64,000 bases of DNA from Saturnia japonica (GCA_033032175.1 CM065320.1:15829413-15893412), one strand, 5' to 3'; shown: positions 1-11,640, numbered from the stretch's first letter. The notes: generated by a model from the letters alone, not told the origin. Numbers and translations are program-made.

Positions 1-641
1 TCTCCCTACACCCCGCTCGCAAAACAGTCTGTCTCGGAACGCAAGCGCATCGCCACGCGGACAACGCCTCACGCCTAAAATAGTGATATAACCGTTGAAC
101 TTCGTACAACCGCCGCCTCGGTGTGAAACCCTTGGGTCAGGCAACCGCCCGCGCGATACAAGTGACACTGTACGTGCATCACTTAGCTACCTACATACAA
201 CACTACACACGTATGAACATACACACGTGCACACCACACAGGTACATAGGTTCTGTGAGGGACCTTTTTTTTTCTTTTTTTACGCTAGTTAGTTAGCGCT
301 AGTTAGTGTAGAAAACATTCCGATTACTGAATACACATACGCACGGTTCCTTCCTTCCTCCCAGGAGGAAGGGAACGTGCCTATGTGTATAATTTAGTTA
401 GCTCGAATCGTAGGTGTAGGGATTCCATTAGATCGCGACTTATTTGCGAACGCGGCGACCGCCCGAGCCGAGGTCCGGCCACTCTGGCGCCCTCGTGCGA
501 GTCGTCCACAAAACTTTCGCGGCTGAGTGCCCTCTGCGCTCGCCCCCAAGTCCGGTGAAGCTGTAAAAGCCGCAGCGGCTTTAGGGCCCCTAAGGCTAAC
601 AGTGTAGTCAGTCCTACAAAAAAAAAAAAAAAAAAAAAAAA
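1..641 (+). mobile_element. Jockey-type LINE, 3' end with poly-A tail (cut by window start)
   Basis: This matches, in opposite orientation, the LINE copy at 12528-13560. The first ~85 bases may still be the end of ORF2. The rest is a GC-rich 3' untranslated region ending in about 24 A at 617-641. Shared blocks include the CTTGGGTCAGGCAACCGCC region (~133), the CACACGTATGAACATACACA region (~205), a T-rich tract at 264, and the GCGGCTGAGTGCC/CCCCCAAGTCCGGTGAAGC blocks (~520-560). The clade is inferred from the protein encoded by the 12.5-13.6 kb copy. Small open frames here are accidents of the GC-rich UTR. Where the element starts is outside the window. Confidence 0.8.
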
Positions 642-1278
642 CAACCGCCGCTGAAAATCTAGCTTGGAAGGCCTTCGCCGCGAGTGACATATAATTAAAA
701 TTCAAGAAGAGCTATCGTCGAGATTAATTACATACATACGCCACGACATTATATTTTACCCGCATCCCGCACCTACTAATATTTAAGGCCGTTTTCGAGC
801 CACATCAATTAGTTTTACTTATACTTCCAATTTCACGTAAGTTTCTGATAAGTAAAGGAACCAAAGTGTTAACAGTCGCTTTACGTTATATGTGTGCTTA
901 TCCGTTTACCTTGTATGTGTATCTATATTTAAAAATGAAAATTATCATTAGTGTCCTATTATGTTGATATATTTCTATTTAATCGACTTCAAACAAAGAT
1001 CAACAATTTCTTCGACAATGAAGATATATCAAGGACCTCTCAAAATCGTTGAAATTGGTTTTCTGTTGTGTTAAAAATTGTTTATTTTTATATTTTTTGT
1101 AGTAGATGGTAAAGTTGTGAGATGCCCGTGAAGGACGAGCGAATCCCATGTTCTAACTCTTTTTGAATGTATAAAACTAATTTAAAGCTTTATAAAAAAA
1201 TTATATAAAAAGTTGTAGTAAGTTTATATAAGTACGCACCAGTGCCACTAAGTACGGCGTGGGTTGCGGTATCTCAAA
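642..1278. other. No gene seen; one old repeat fragment
   Basis: AT-rich DNA between the LINE tail and the candidate exon. At 979-1083 it carries a worn piece of the 'aatcgacttcaaa' repeat (family A), recognised by CTCAAAATCGTTGAAATTGG (1038-1057) followed by a TTTTCTGTT tract. Confidence 0.5.
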
Positions 1279-1303
1279 ATGGTACGAGGGAATTACTATT
1301 CAG
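1279..1303 (+). other. Candidate 5' exon end with strong splice donor
   Basis: An ATG in a good context (caaaATGg) opens a frame reading MVRGNYYS and runs into CAG|GTAAGTAAT at 1301-1309, which is close to the ideal insect donor. If it is spliced to the acceptor at 3405 the frame stops soon after the junction, so it could only be a 5' UTR exon with a short upstream ORF. The real protein start would then be in the 3406 exon. A chance donor is equally possible; no transcript evidence is available. Confidence 0.2.
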
Positions 1304-1705
1304 GTAAGTAATTGCGTAGGTTTTAAAATAAGATTACTGAGGTTGCTACTGATTTACTGTATATTAAATTCAAGGACCATGTAAAACAGCTTATAAAGGC
1401 TTATTATAAGGCGGGTCATAATCTAAAAACATGGTTGTTTTTATATAAGATTACTTTGTGTATATGTTCAGTAAGAAAATGATAGTTAATCTGATAAAAA
1501 CATTGTTAATTTCAGACAAATATGTATTCTTAGGGTCTGATTTCTTTTAAACATTATTTGCACGACCCTTGGACAATCACACCCGATGGACAGTAAAGAT
1601 AAGTCCGAAGATTGTAGCACTCAACAAGCAACCTAAGTAAAGGTCTTCTCTCGACGATAAGAGCTTACGCACTACACCAGACCACGACATTTTTATTTAA
1701 ATTTA
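1304..1705. other. No gene seen
   Basis: AT-rich sequence with no open frame of note. If the candidate donor at 1303 is real, this is the start of an intron. Confidence 0.4.
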
Positions 1706-2106
1706 TTTAATTTTTTTTTGTCTGTCTGTCTGTTTGTTCCGAGTAATCTCCGAAACAGTGAGATTGATTTTGATGAGACCTTCACTGGCAGATAGCTGAT
1801 GTTATAAGGAGTAACTTAGGCTACTTTTATTTTAGAAAAAATATTAGGGTTGCGCGCAAATAATAAAAACTGATCACGGTAAATCGATTCGGGCGTGTAA
1901 ATAGATTATGCTGAGTAAACCATAAAAGATATATAAAATTGTTATATTACATAATTGTAGTTATTAAAAAAAATCTAGACAAAAGAAACCTTGAACATAA
2001 TTGTGTCTATCATCTATGGATCACTCATAAAGCATTATAACCAGGAGCGTGTGCCCGATCGACGGCATTCTGTAGTCCCGCGAGCGAAGTCACAGGAACA
2101 GCTAGT
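1706..2106 (-). mobile_element. Helitron-like non-autonomous element (family H), truncated
   Basis: Read on the minus strand it begins ACTAGCTGTTCCTGTGAC and ends in a (GACA)n tract, seen as tctgtctgtctgtttgttcc at 1721-1740. Between these lie the family hallmarks 'ctccgaaacagtgag', 'agtaacttaggctacttttattttag' (1805-1830) and 'atgctgagtaaaccata'. The segment beyond the microsatellite that fuller copies have is missing. The association with lepidopteran Helitron-like repeats is from memory; the family membership within the window is seen directly. Confidence 0.65.
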
Positions 2107-2740
2107 ATATGTATTAAATGTAAATATTATTTTACAATATGGAGTAAAATTTCAATATCCAGTTAGTTTAGATTGGAAAACCAATTCTTTAGTTTTTGTT
2201 TTAAGTTACGGGTGTTAAAAGAATTATCCTTTCAGGCATTGAATTAATATTTCACCGGTTTAAGACTACCGCTATTTATATATACATTTTTTTTATCATT
2301 GAATAATCAATTAAAGTAGGTATCACACACAGTACTAAACAAAATTAAATTTCACGAAAATGTGGTTTATTGCTCAACGCTCTCGGAGGAAGAAATATTA
2401 AAATGTTCACACAAAAACCAAGTAAATTAGGTTACTAAAATATCTGTTTTATAACCTCGAAGCAGACGCTTTCAGCTTTCAGATTTAGAGTTCTCTAATT
2501 GAATAACAACACACAAACAAGCTTTGTTTAGACGAACCTCAACTGCGTTTCAAAAGTGAAATATGATTACTTGATCTTCATTCTAATCACCGATTTTGGT
2601 CGAATGTTCGCAAGCTTGAATGTCACAACTTTTGAGATAATTGTTTGAATGACTATTTTATTGCACCTTATGTTGTACACTGGTGAAGTTTATGCTACAA
2701 GGCATGTTCTTCCAGCTAACCAGTGGGATTGTGGGACAAC
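2107..2740. other. No gene seen
   Basis: AT-rich DNA with several short accidental frames. No repeat was recognised. Confidence 0.4.
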
Positions 2741-3165
2741 CGAAGCAAGATGGCTCAGTGGTAGCATGTACCGACACGACGTCGATCGACGTGACTTCGA
2801 ATCCCTACAATGGGCATGAGCTTTCTGTAAAGGGAAATTTGCGGTACAATATAGCATGGTGATAGGGAATTTTTTAATACTCGCCTGGCTAGCCACCACG
2901 TTGAAATTAAAAATTTATCGCCAAGCACTCCGGCAGATGCGTTTGAGAATCAGTTTCTCCACTTGGCTTAGCGTATCACCGTTTTGGGCCACATGGTCAA
3001 TAATATCAGCCTGTATGATTCCCACTTCTAAGCAAAGGGCTCTTCCCACGGGAAAGTACATGTTTCATCATCATGGCAGCCTATACCTCATACGTCGTGA
3101 CGTACTGGCGATTTTATGCACGTCACTTACCGCTAAACCTATAAAGAATATTTTAAAAAGAGCAT
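2741..3165 (+). repeat. tRNA-derived SINE (family S1), near full length
   Basis: The head has pol III-like boxes: 'atggctcagtggtagc' (A-box-like) and 'acttcgaatcc' (B-box-like). The body then matches other copies at 25363, 37757, 39967, 41245 and 49156: 'atagcatggtgataggg', 'cgcctggctagccacca', 'cgccaagcactccggcag', 'gagaatcagt'. Open frames on both strands here are by-products of the repeat. Confidence 0.7.
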
Positions 3166-3405
3166 AACTATATAAAATATAGTTATTTTCTTTTTCTTTT
3201 TCCTTCTTTGATACCGTTAACGGAGTCGGAGCTCCTCACTTTTTAGCGCCAAGTTAGTCTATCTTGGGTTTTCAATTCTAGCAATTAGGCTTTCTTGAGG
3301 TCTCTTAGTATATTTGACTATCAGGTTGATAGCGGTCAGCCTCTACCTCTTTTTCTGTTGCTGTAAGTTCAGCGCGAAATTATTGTATTTATGTTATTGT
3401 TACAG

Positions 3406-3753
3406 GTAAACGAACAAACGCAAATGTGCAAATGTAGAAATGTGACAATAAAAGTGAGGAACACTCCGAAAATGAAGCGACGTTCCTTGACAACTGTCCG
3501 TGAGGAATGTCACATATACCGGTGCAGTGATCTCGCTATCTACGTGATGGTCACTGCTACTGCTGTGCTTAGCTACATCAACAGCTTGGAACGGTGAATT
3601 CGTTCACGACGATATCCCAGCGATCGTGACAAACGCTGACGTGGTCGGCGGTGGCTCGCTGAAGCAGCTCTTCTTAGACGACTTCTGGGGTACGCCGATG
3701 AGTGACGCGAACAGCCATAAGTCTTACAGGCCGCTAACGACGCTCTCTTTCAG
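3406..3753 (+). CDS. Exon of a TMTC-family protein O-mannosyltransferase, with a one-base frameshift
   Basis: TMTC proteins are ER-membrane GT-C glycosyltransferases that transfer mannose to cadherin-type domains; they have N-terminal membrane segments and C-terminal TPR repeats. The first frame (to ~3590) gives a possible start MKRRSLTTVREE and a hydrophobic segment AIYVMVTATAVLSYINSL. The next frame (from 3593) gives GEFVHDDIPAIVTNADV, DDFWGTP, SHKSYRPL and TTLSFR, which matches the conserved first luminal loop of TMTC1/2-like proteins; the acidic pair in FVHDD is the part expected near the GT-C active site. The two frames join as INSL-NGEF if one G of TTGGAAC (3586-3592) is removed. The exon is bordered by 'attgttacag|gt' (acceptor, 3405) and 'tttcag|gtattt' (donor, 3753), splitting an Arg codon. 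Later exons were not found. The shift could be a sequencing error, a real lesion or an unrecognised splice. The start codon is uncertain because another ATG lies upstream at 3424. Confidence 0.75.
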
Positions 3754-5204
3754 GTATTTTTAACAATAAATTTATTGAAATATCTATAACATTGTCTTTC
3801 ACGTATCTTTAAATTTGATTTCACCACATCGCTACAATAGCTCCGGCAATTGTTTCGCCACTTTCTTTTAAATAAACTTTAAACCTTGGGGCACAGCTAG
3901 TCTAAAATAAAACTAAATTATTTATGTATCTACTCGCAATTCCTCTATAATTTAGATAATGATTTTCTTCTTACTTCGTCAATCAATCCTGGTTATTAAG
4001 TAGTATTACTGCCATTATTAAGCGGGTATTTGTTTCGTTTTACAAAGTTAATCTCTTCTGATGATTTCAATATTTTAACAAGTGAGAATTCAGAATTCAT
4101 ATCCTATGTTATTATTTGTGATTCCCTCTATGTACAATAAATAAGTTATAATATGCAAAATGCCTCTAATAATACATTATATAGGTAAAATAACGCAAGC
4201 TTACGAACGAAAAAGGTACCTACTGCATAACAGACTAAGATCGGGGAGATCTTAAACTCCATTATAATAAAATGTATAAAATATGAAAACCATTTATGTG
4301 ACAGTATTTACTTGTATGAATGAAGATGTAGTTGCCGATGGTGACCAAGTTTAACTTAGAAACGTGGCTGGCTCTCAAGTTCAACTACCAGAATACACCG
4401 CTATGTCCATAATGGCAGAACTCAGCAGAAAATTCTCAGCAGGTTTACTGTAGGATTCCATTCAATGGATTATTTATTTATCCTTTTATAGCTATTTTCG
4501 ATATGAATCTATCTTTTACTTCTACTAGGATAGCTAGCGAGTAATTGGTACAGACCGTACACATTGTAGTTAACGCCCGTCGAGACCGTAATGTTAGCTG
4601 CAATATTACCTTATTACTTCGGTAAAGTTGTGCGCCTACTCTGAAGCGTCAGCTATAAATGCGATTGACTTGAAATCGTTAATAATAAAATATTGTGCTT
4701 GGCAAAACTTCTTTCTGAGGGCTACTTAAATAATTCAGTGTTTTATTTTCAATGTAAAGGTTAACCAATGCAATGCATCCAATCCAATCCAATGTAACGG
4801 ATGTGGTTTTTAAGTAAAGGGGATGGCGGATTTCGGTGCACTAATTAATATCAGACATATAGCAGGAGGTACGTTAGCAATATGTAATTCACTGTCGAAA
4901 TTTTCTTTGTTGAATAAAATGCTATCAAGTTGTAGAAGAAGATGCTGCAACGAACGTTGAACTGAAGGTCAGTACAAGAAAAATGGAACATTTTCTGCGA
5001 CTTTGGTTGTCCGTGCAGTTTTTGTCATATATTTTTTAATGGTGTATACCCTACCAGCTTGCTCCGAGTTTCTTTTACTCAGATATTAACCATATTGATC
5101 CACGAATGTCCTTAAAATTCAAGGGAAAAGTATGTAAAACCTTTATAAAACTTCATTGCGAAGCACAGAGCTAAGTGCTAGGCAACAAAAGATGTAGATA
5201 GAAG
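3754..5204. other. Probable intron or downstream sequence of the TMTC exon
   Basis: AT-rich and without coding frames. A short piece near 4358-4450 ('ggctggctctcaagttcaac') resembles SINE S1 tail sequence. Around 4766-4795 there is a short run of CCAAT-like pentamers. No second TMTC exon is visible here. Confidence 0.4.
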
Positions 5205-5475
5205 CAAATTAAATATAGCAGAGATGCGAATGTTAAGATGAATGTATGGTGTAACTAGAATGGAATAGATTAGGAATGACTATATCCGAAGAAGTATGAA
5301 AATAACACTAGTAACTGACAAATTGAAGTGTGGTTCGAATATGCCATTAGCAGAGATGAAAGTCATAAAACTTGAAAAAATATTAAGTATGAAGGTGGAC
5401 ACGGATACAGAAGTAGGCGAAGGCCAAATGGATTGTGTGAGAAATGAAATCGTATAAAAGGTGTGAAAATGTATA
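5205..5475 (+). mobile_element. RTE-type LINE, ORF C-terminal fragment (decayed)
   Basis: Conceptual pieces read AEMRMLR-MYGVTRME, IRNDYIRRSMKITLVTDKL and then, after frame breaks, RDESHK, GYRSRRRP and MDCVRNEI. This order (YGVTR, RN-YIRGS, PVTEKLR, RRDES, GYRGRGRPKK, MDCVK-D) is the C-terminus of lepidopteran endonuclease/reverse transcriptase LINEs, the same type seen on the minus strand at 57297-57600. Several stops and shifts show it is dead. Confidence 0.7.
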
Positions 5476-6318
5476 AAGGAGAGTAGATATTAGTAGAAAA
5501 TTTTGGTTTAATAAGCCCTACGCTATAACTGCATGTGCGTACTGGGACTCTGAAATCACTCGCTGACAGTAAATAGAGTGACCGGTCCTTAACCCATCGA
5601 ATGCTGTAATTACACACAATTGGAGCGTGCAGTGCGGCCAATTGATCGCTGATTGTTTCGGAAGCTGCGAAACTAATATAGCAATCGGATTAATACGTAC
5701 AATGTGACGCTGGGGGTTGCTGAAGTAATTACTTTGACAATGGTAAAAAAATACATTTAATACTACATAGTTCCCGCCTAAGTGCAGAATCGAATGGTAA
5801 GCATATCTCGGATTATTCCAGAAATTTTTTATTGTGCCTACTTACTTAGTGATTTCAATTTTAGATGATAACAGAAACAGCTATCTTTTTTAATTTCTGT
5901 CAGCATTATTTTTGTTTTCTTGATGTCATATTGAATTTTATGTTTTTTTTGTTAACATTTTCTCTGCAAATGATAGGTAATGTTTTTATTAGCATGATAC
6001 TAGCAAATGTAAACATTATAACTATAACTTATAAGTTATGTTTTATTTCGTTTTCTTTTATAGCCGTAATATTGTTCCAGCAATAAAACTTTTCTTTCTT
6101 TCTAATTGTTCACTTTAGTATTTTCTCAGTTGAAAACTAGCGCTCTGATAATTTACCGTGTAACAAAGTCATTGTTCTTTCGAAGTTGTATGTAGTAAAT
6201 ATGTATATATATTTATAATAATATTATATAATTGCTGTTTCTGAATTACATTGTCGTACTTTTTAACTATATGTCACCTCATGATTTTACTAGCTGTAAG
6301 TATATAAATAATCTACTC
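5476..6318. other. No gene seen
   Basis: AT-rich. A hydrophobic open frame at 5865-6086 is of low complexity (Phe/Ile-rich) and has no family resemblance. Confidence 0.4.
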
Positions 6319-6465
6319 AGAGTGTAAACTGTCGATAGGTTATGAATTGACAAAGAAATTTGCAATCTAACGGTTTGATTAAGCTAAGCTAAACACTAAC
6401 AAGATTAGTTAGGTTAGATTGAAACTGTGATCAAAACGCACAATCTACCGATAGTTTACACTCTC
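6319..6465. mobile_element. Small MITE with ~20 bp terminal inverted repeats
   Basis: The left end GAGTGTAAACTGTCGATAGG (6320-6339) is nearly the reverse complement of the right end CTACCGATAGTTTACACTCT (6445-6464). The inner parts 'caatctaacggtttgatt' and 'ttagattgaaactgtgatc' also pair partly, so the ~145 bp unit could fold back on itself. No second copy is in the window. Confidence 0.65.
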
Positions 6466-6769
6466 ACTAGATAGTTTATAAGCTGACGGCTCGTACAATT
6501 ATCTGGTGACACATTTTTCAATTACTTAATTGAAACTCAGCGTAGTTGAACTGATTATAATTAATGACCGTTTATACGATATATGTTAAGCCGTTATATG
6601 ATAAAAATACATTATAGTCTTATTTCTACCGTATACAGAAAAAAAAAGTGATTAACAACTACTGCAATTTCCTGTTCAATTTAATTGACTTATCAGTTGT
6701 TGGTTAACAAATAAAAATATGTAGTTTACAAAAAAGGAACTAAAAACACGCTTTTATAAAATGCAGTAA

Positions 6770-7100
6770 AATTATAAAATATCCCTTGGCTCCACCAGAC
6801 ACCACACCCTCGCTACCGAGCCCAATCTATTGGACTCGACAAAACAAATCATAAGAGTCTAAACACGAGAGGTTTGCTAGTAGCAATTGAAGAGTTCAAC
6901 TATACACCTCCTACCTCCATCATCAGTTTAGTTTCAAGATACTAAATTATAGCTTTGTAATCCAAACTACATATACATACAGAGTTTCATTTCGATACGG
7001 CAATCACAAGCAGGTTAAAATTGACTTCTAAGATTTGATTACATTGTTTGTTAGTTACAAGTGAAGATAGTAAAAGCCTGTTAAAAACATTTTTTAATTT
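6770..7100 (+). repeat. Interspersed repeat family B, copy 1
   Basis: Matches 38814-39122 over about 310 bp. Shared blocks are 'agcccaatctattggactcg', 'tttgctagtagc', 'gtttcatttcgatac', and a long block ending 'gacttctaagatttgattac'. The second half is better conserved than the first. The class is unknown; the ends are not defined by inverted repeats. Confidence 0.65.
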
Positions 7101-7240
7101 TTTTTATTCTTAGGTATCGTAAAATAACAGTTTTTATTAAAATTTATTCACATTTAAACATGGTTCTGAAAATAATAATGTTATGGTTGGTTTATTTTTA
7201 TTTTTTATTGATGTAGGTGTTACTTTACGGAAATCCATCG

Positions 7241-7577
7241 TAATTACTTTATCCAAATTTTCTTTGGATAAACGAAAAGATAAACGGTTGTTTCGTCTTT
7301 CTGCAATAAAAAACGTTTGTTATTAATTTTTGAGTTGAATCTGAAAATGTTAAATCCGAAAGTAATAGTGGAAAAGAAGAAAAATTACAAAGGGAAATAT
7401 TAGTAATTGAAACGATTAAAGAGATACTCGATCGTAATTAACGAATAGGGCATAAATGTTAATTAGTTTCAATTTCACCTCAACAATGAATAACAAACGT
7501 TTTTGTTGCAGAAAGACGAAACAACCAAATATCTTTTCAGGCGGAGGTAACAACGAAAATTTAGATACAGTAATTTT
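7241..7577. mobile_element. MITE family M (TAATTACTTTAT termini), copy 1
   Basis: It begins TAATTACTTTATCCAAATTT and ends in AAATTTAGATACAGTAATTT, an inverted repeat with a few mismatches. A second inner inverted repeat, GGTTGTTTCGTCTTTCTGC (7287-7305) against GCAGAAAGACGAAACAACC, makes long hairpin arms. Copy 2 is 15604-15842 and copy 3 is 34663-34979. Confidence 0.75.
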
Positions 7578-9041
7578 ATTTATTTCATCAAAAATACCAT
7601 AGTTCAGAAACTATATACGTTTTTACATGGAATTGTTCAAATAGTATTTGCGGTATTCAAAAACGAGTGACGTATAGAAGACTATAAAAATATCAAATCA
7701 TTCGATAAAACATATAAGCACTATGTATTATCATAAATCTCCGGATGATGTATCCAAGTTAGTCGTAAAGCGAAGCATTTGATATAAACATAAGATTTCA
7801 CGGCTACTAAGCTAGTGAACATTGTGTCGTTGGCTTTACCATATCGGTTTGTATAAACACGTTTTTATTGGTCATTACTTCTATCAGATTATGAGTAGAG
7901 TAGCTTCTATCAATGACTTTTATATGACCTAGCGCTGTATTTAAGGATGGCTATTTTTTTTGTGGATGTTATGGTAAAAGTAAAATTCTTAGATTCCTTA
8001 CGTCTTTTGATATTTTTTTGTTTATAATAAAGTTTCAATATGTCATGAATGTATGCAATGCAAATATAGTATTTTCGCATGCACACAAAAGTAATATATT
8101 AAGCAGTGCATAAATATAGTCAATATTAAATATTATAGTATCTACCATTGGTAACTCAAGTCGTACCAAACGTATGACGCTGAAAAAATGTGTATGACAA
8201 TGTCCGAAACACAAGTTGCTTGCGCGAACGCGAGGACATAAGTTTTCTTTGTTATCAAATAGTCGACTATGAGTTAGTAACAACTTATTTATTGAAATAA
8301 TTCATATTCGCGGTCTATTCAACTATTTTATGTATATTTTTTACAGAGCACAGATAACTTGTCATACTAGATTTTTGAGATGGAATTGTATGGTATAACG
8401 AAATTATGAATAAAAAATGCATATTTACTTTTTTAAATCTTGTACTTGAGCGGGAAATAAAATAATTTTGGTTTATCAATAACTTTATCTGAGACTCCCA
8501 AACCAGCCTAAAATGTAGATCATGCACACTGTTCAAGATTACGTAAATATATGACCATAGATAATTAGAAGTACTATTTTATATGGTCTTCTTGAGTGAC
8601 TACAATACACATTGTGAAACATCTGTCCTTCTAGTTGCTTCTACTGTGGTACTTTCAGGTCGGCACGACGTTATTGCAATTAAAATAAGACATACAACGG
8701 TAAAATATTTTAACTTCCAAGGACAAATTGAGTCTATAGTTTTAAATGAAATAATAAAAATATAATATTCAGCGTAAAACGAAAGCATATAAGTTAACGT
8801 TAAGACTATGAAAACAAACATAAAAGCGACCGAAATCGGATTACACGGGAGAGCTTTTCACCAAAAACCAATAGAGAGGTTTCGAACAGCCCGCGGCGTA
8901 ACGCGACGGTGCGCTTCGTACGGTAACATTTCCCTCGCATTTTTATACACTTATATATTAAAATACATTAAATTTAACGTAGTTCCTATAGGTGGACGAT
9001 TATGAATGATGACCCAATTGAGATATGTACTTATTAATAAT
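7578..9041. other. No gene seen
   Basis: AT-rich. Small frames at 8035-8283 (-), 8315-8536 (-), 8583-8765 (+) and 8808-9005 (+) lack family motifs, start context or splice support. Confidence 0.4.
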
Positions 9042-9390
9042 ACTAGCGATCGCCGTAAGGTCGAAATTCGACCCGCGACTATTTAATTTTAGACTATTTT
9101 CTGTTTGACATTTGCAGTATTCATGAACCTAAACAATGAGTGTTATCTACATCACTTGCTGTCACTTTTCGTTGACTGACAATCTCAATATATTTTTTGA
9201 GGGGTCTAAATTCAATGACACTGGTCGAGTTAAGATTCACAGTATTAATTTATTTAAGTAACATATATTTTAGCTTTCTGCACTCCTTCTCCATATAAAC
9301 TTTAACCATGCCAAATCTAACAGCCTTCCGTGCACGCAATACGCTAAAAATGGGTAGAAAGCTTTTGCTTCACTTATTAATATATAGATA
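9042..9390 (+). repeat. ACTAGCGATCGCC repeat (family C), copy 1
   Basis: Begins ACTAGCGATCGCCGTAAGG and ends at AATATATAGATA. Shared blocks with 43140-43478 (-) and 50982-51352 (+): 'atctacatcacttgctgtca', 'cttttcgttga', 'aacatatattttagctttct', 'ccgtgcacgcaatacgct'. No inverted repeats at the ends. The ACTAGC start is like the Helitron-like family H. Confidence 0.7.
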
Positions 9391-10085
9391 AAGTGGGAAG
9401 CTAAAAAAAGGTCAACTTAGTAACAACTAATATTATTAACCTAACATAAGTACTTATTAATGGGTATAATCGAGAAGTCTGGAATATCACTGTTGCGGTA
9501 AAAATTATCTGTATTTACTTACGATTTGATTTTTGCCTTTCATAGTTGTTAGCGCAACCTGCTGAGAAACGAATGAGGAAATAGCGATAGTGGAGTAGTA
9601 GTACATCATAGTAATTTGCTTAAGCAAGTCGCGTATCGGGGTTAGCAGGTACATTTCCAGTTTCTATACAGGCAGGCCTGCAAGACAGTGAAGAGTGGCG
9701 ATATATTGATGATTTTTATTTTATTTCGTAAGGCACACATACAGGTAAGAGATCAAATAATAATAATAACTTAACTCTAAATACTTCTTAAAATCTAATA
9801 GCCTATGGACACATGTGCACAACTTTCATTGTTAATAAGTACTGTTTATAGTAAATGGACAATTAAATAGAAAGAAATATATTAAGTGAGAGTTTTTAAA
9901 TTTAGGAAGACTGGTGAAAAATATGTCGTGTTGTAAGTTAACTTCGTTATATCGCCTACACGTTCTATTAATGGGACTATTCTCCGATACATTATTCCTA
10001 CAGGGGAGAACAATGTAATGTTTTGCTAATATTTTCGTGTTCTTCGTTTACTTTATTTTATATATATGTATGTAAGAACTTGTAA
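9391..10085. other. No gene seen
   Basis: AT-rich, no coding frame and no recognised repeat. Confidence 0.4.
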
Positions 10086-10380
10086 ATCATCATCATCATC
10101 ATCATTTCAGCCGCAGGACGTCCACTGCTGAACATAGGCCTCCCCCATAGATCTCCAGAGCGACCGATCTTGTGCGGCATGCACCCAACGGCTCCCAGCC
10201 GCAGCAGCTTCTTTATTATGTCGTCTTTCCATCTAGTGGGGGGCCGTCTTACGCTGCGCTTTCCGGTGCGTGGTCTCCACTCGAGAACCTTTCTGCCCCA
10301 ACGGCCGTCAGTTCTCCGAACTATGTGCTTCGCCCACTGCCACTTCAATTTGCTAATCCTTTTACTGAACTTGTAAATTA
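10086..10380 (-). mobile_element. RTE-type LINE 3' end with (ATGATG)n tail
   Basis: The minus-strand frame gives KLKWQWAKHIVRRTDGRWGR, then KVLEWRPRTGKRSVRRPPTR, W-DDI, and a shifted end GRSGDLWGRPMFSSGRPAAE running into Met codons. This is the C-terminus of the lepidopteran RTE-like LINEs. The element ends in a (CAT)n tract on the plus strand at 10088-10105, i.e. (ATG)n in its own sense. It is only the last ~300 bp, truncated at its 5' side as is normal for this class. A sister end on the other strand lies at 58335-58442. Confidence 0.85.
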
Positions 10381-10547
10381 CCTTCATTAATTTATACATG
10401 TAACTTGAATATGTATTTAGCTGTAAGTTTTCTTAAAATATTAAAAAAAAAAATCTACCTAACCCTTCGGGGATAGAGGCGTTATGGTATATGTTATGTT
10501 GTGCATAAGGTTTTATGAGTATTTCTGTTTATTCGTAGTATTTAGCC

Positions 10548-11640
10548 TCAAGCAAAGGTCCTTGACGGTGTTCTTGATCGTACTCTGGATGAGCAAATAC
10601 AGTTACATGATGTACAGTTTGGCTTTAAGGCTGGTTTATCCACTGAAACAGCAGTATTGTGTTTAAAAAGCATTGTAAGATACTATACTGACAGAAATAC
10701 ACCTGTGTATGTGTGCTTTCCAGATCTTTCTAAGGCTTTCGATACAGTGTCTTATGACATACTATGGCATAAACTGATTAAGCACACAGAGTTACCTATA
10801 GATATAATTAATATTTTTAGGTTCAATAACAATAATAACAAAACATTTATGTTAAATGGGGCGGCGAGCTATCTGGTATGTACAAATTGAAATGTGGAGT
10901 TAGGCAGGGTGGATTAACTTCACCTAAACTTTTTAATTTCTATATTAATGGCCTGATTGAGAAGCTAAGCACCACCATAGTCGGTTGTTCATTAGACGGT
11001 GCGACAGTTAATAATATTAGTTATTCAGATGACATGGTTCTCTTGTGTCCATCAATCAGTGCAATCCGAAAGTTGTTAATTATTTGTGAAGAGTATGCGG
11101 CGGCTCACGGCCTCAAGTACAATGCAAGTAAGAGTGAACTTTTGATATTTGAGGCGCGTAGTAAACATATTGGCGAGATACCAGCAATAAATCTCAACGG
11201 GTGTCTCCTTAAACGTGTTTTTGCTTTTAAATACTTGGGGTACCGCAGATCTGTCTGACAATGTGGATATCGAACGAGAACGTAGAGCGATGGCTGCCCG
11301 AAAATTTATCTTTTTAAAGCTTACTGCCAGACGCTGTATGTATACATACAGGCAGCCTCTGGGTCAACTATTTGCGGAAGGCTATAAATACCTTAAAAGT
11401 ATAATATAATAACGCCTTCAGAGTGCTGTTGGGGCTGGCTCGGCACTGTAGTGCATCACAGATGTTTGTCGATAATGTCACAGATGGCTTTCATGCAATT
11501 GTGTGTAAACGAATTACATCTGTGATGACCCGTTTGAGGGACAGTACCAGCAGCATTGATCGCAAATAGAGTCGATTGTCCGATATTGCAGCACTGGGTT
11601 CGCGTTCATGTTGCGGGAATTATTTAAAACTAATTTTTAT
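10548..11640 (+). mobile_element. Decayed non-LTR reverse transcriptase (5'-truncated LINE)
   Basis: The RT core can be followed through at least three frames. First piece: QFGFKAGLSTETAVLCLKSI, then FPDLSKAFDTVSYDILWHKL (motif A, 10718-10780). After a shift near 10880: CGVRQGGLTSPKLFNFYING (motif B) and NISYSDDMVLLCPS (motif C, with YSDD where most relatives have YADD, at 11021-11033), then EEYAAAHGLKYNASKSE and FAFKYLG. After another shift near 11240: DNVDIERERRAMAAR, and from 11411 NAFRVLLGLARHCSASQMF and DGFHAIVCKRITSVMTRLR to a stop near 11570. It belongs in the CR1/jockey-like group of non-LTR elements; the exact clade is not certain. The endonuclease is missing and multiple shifts make it inactive. 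Confidence 0.85.
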
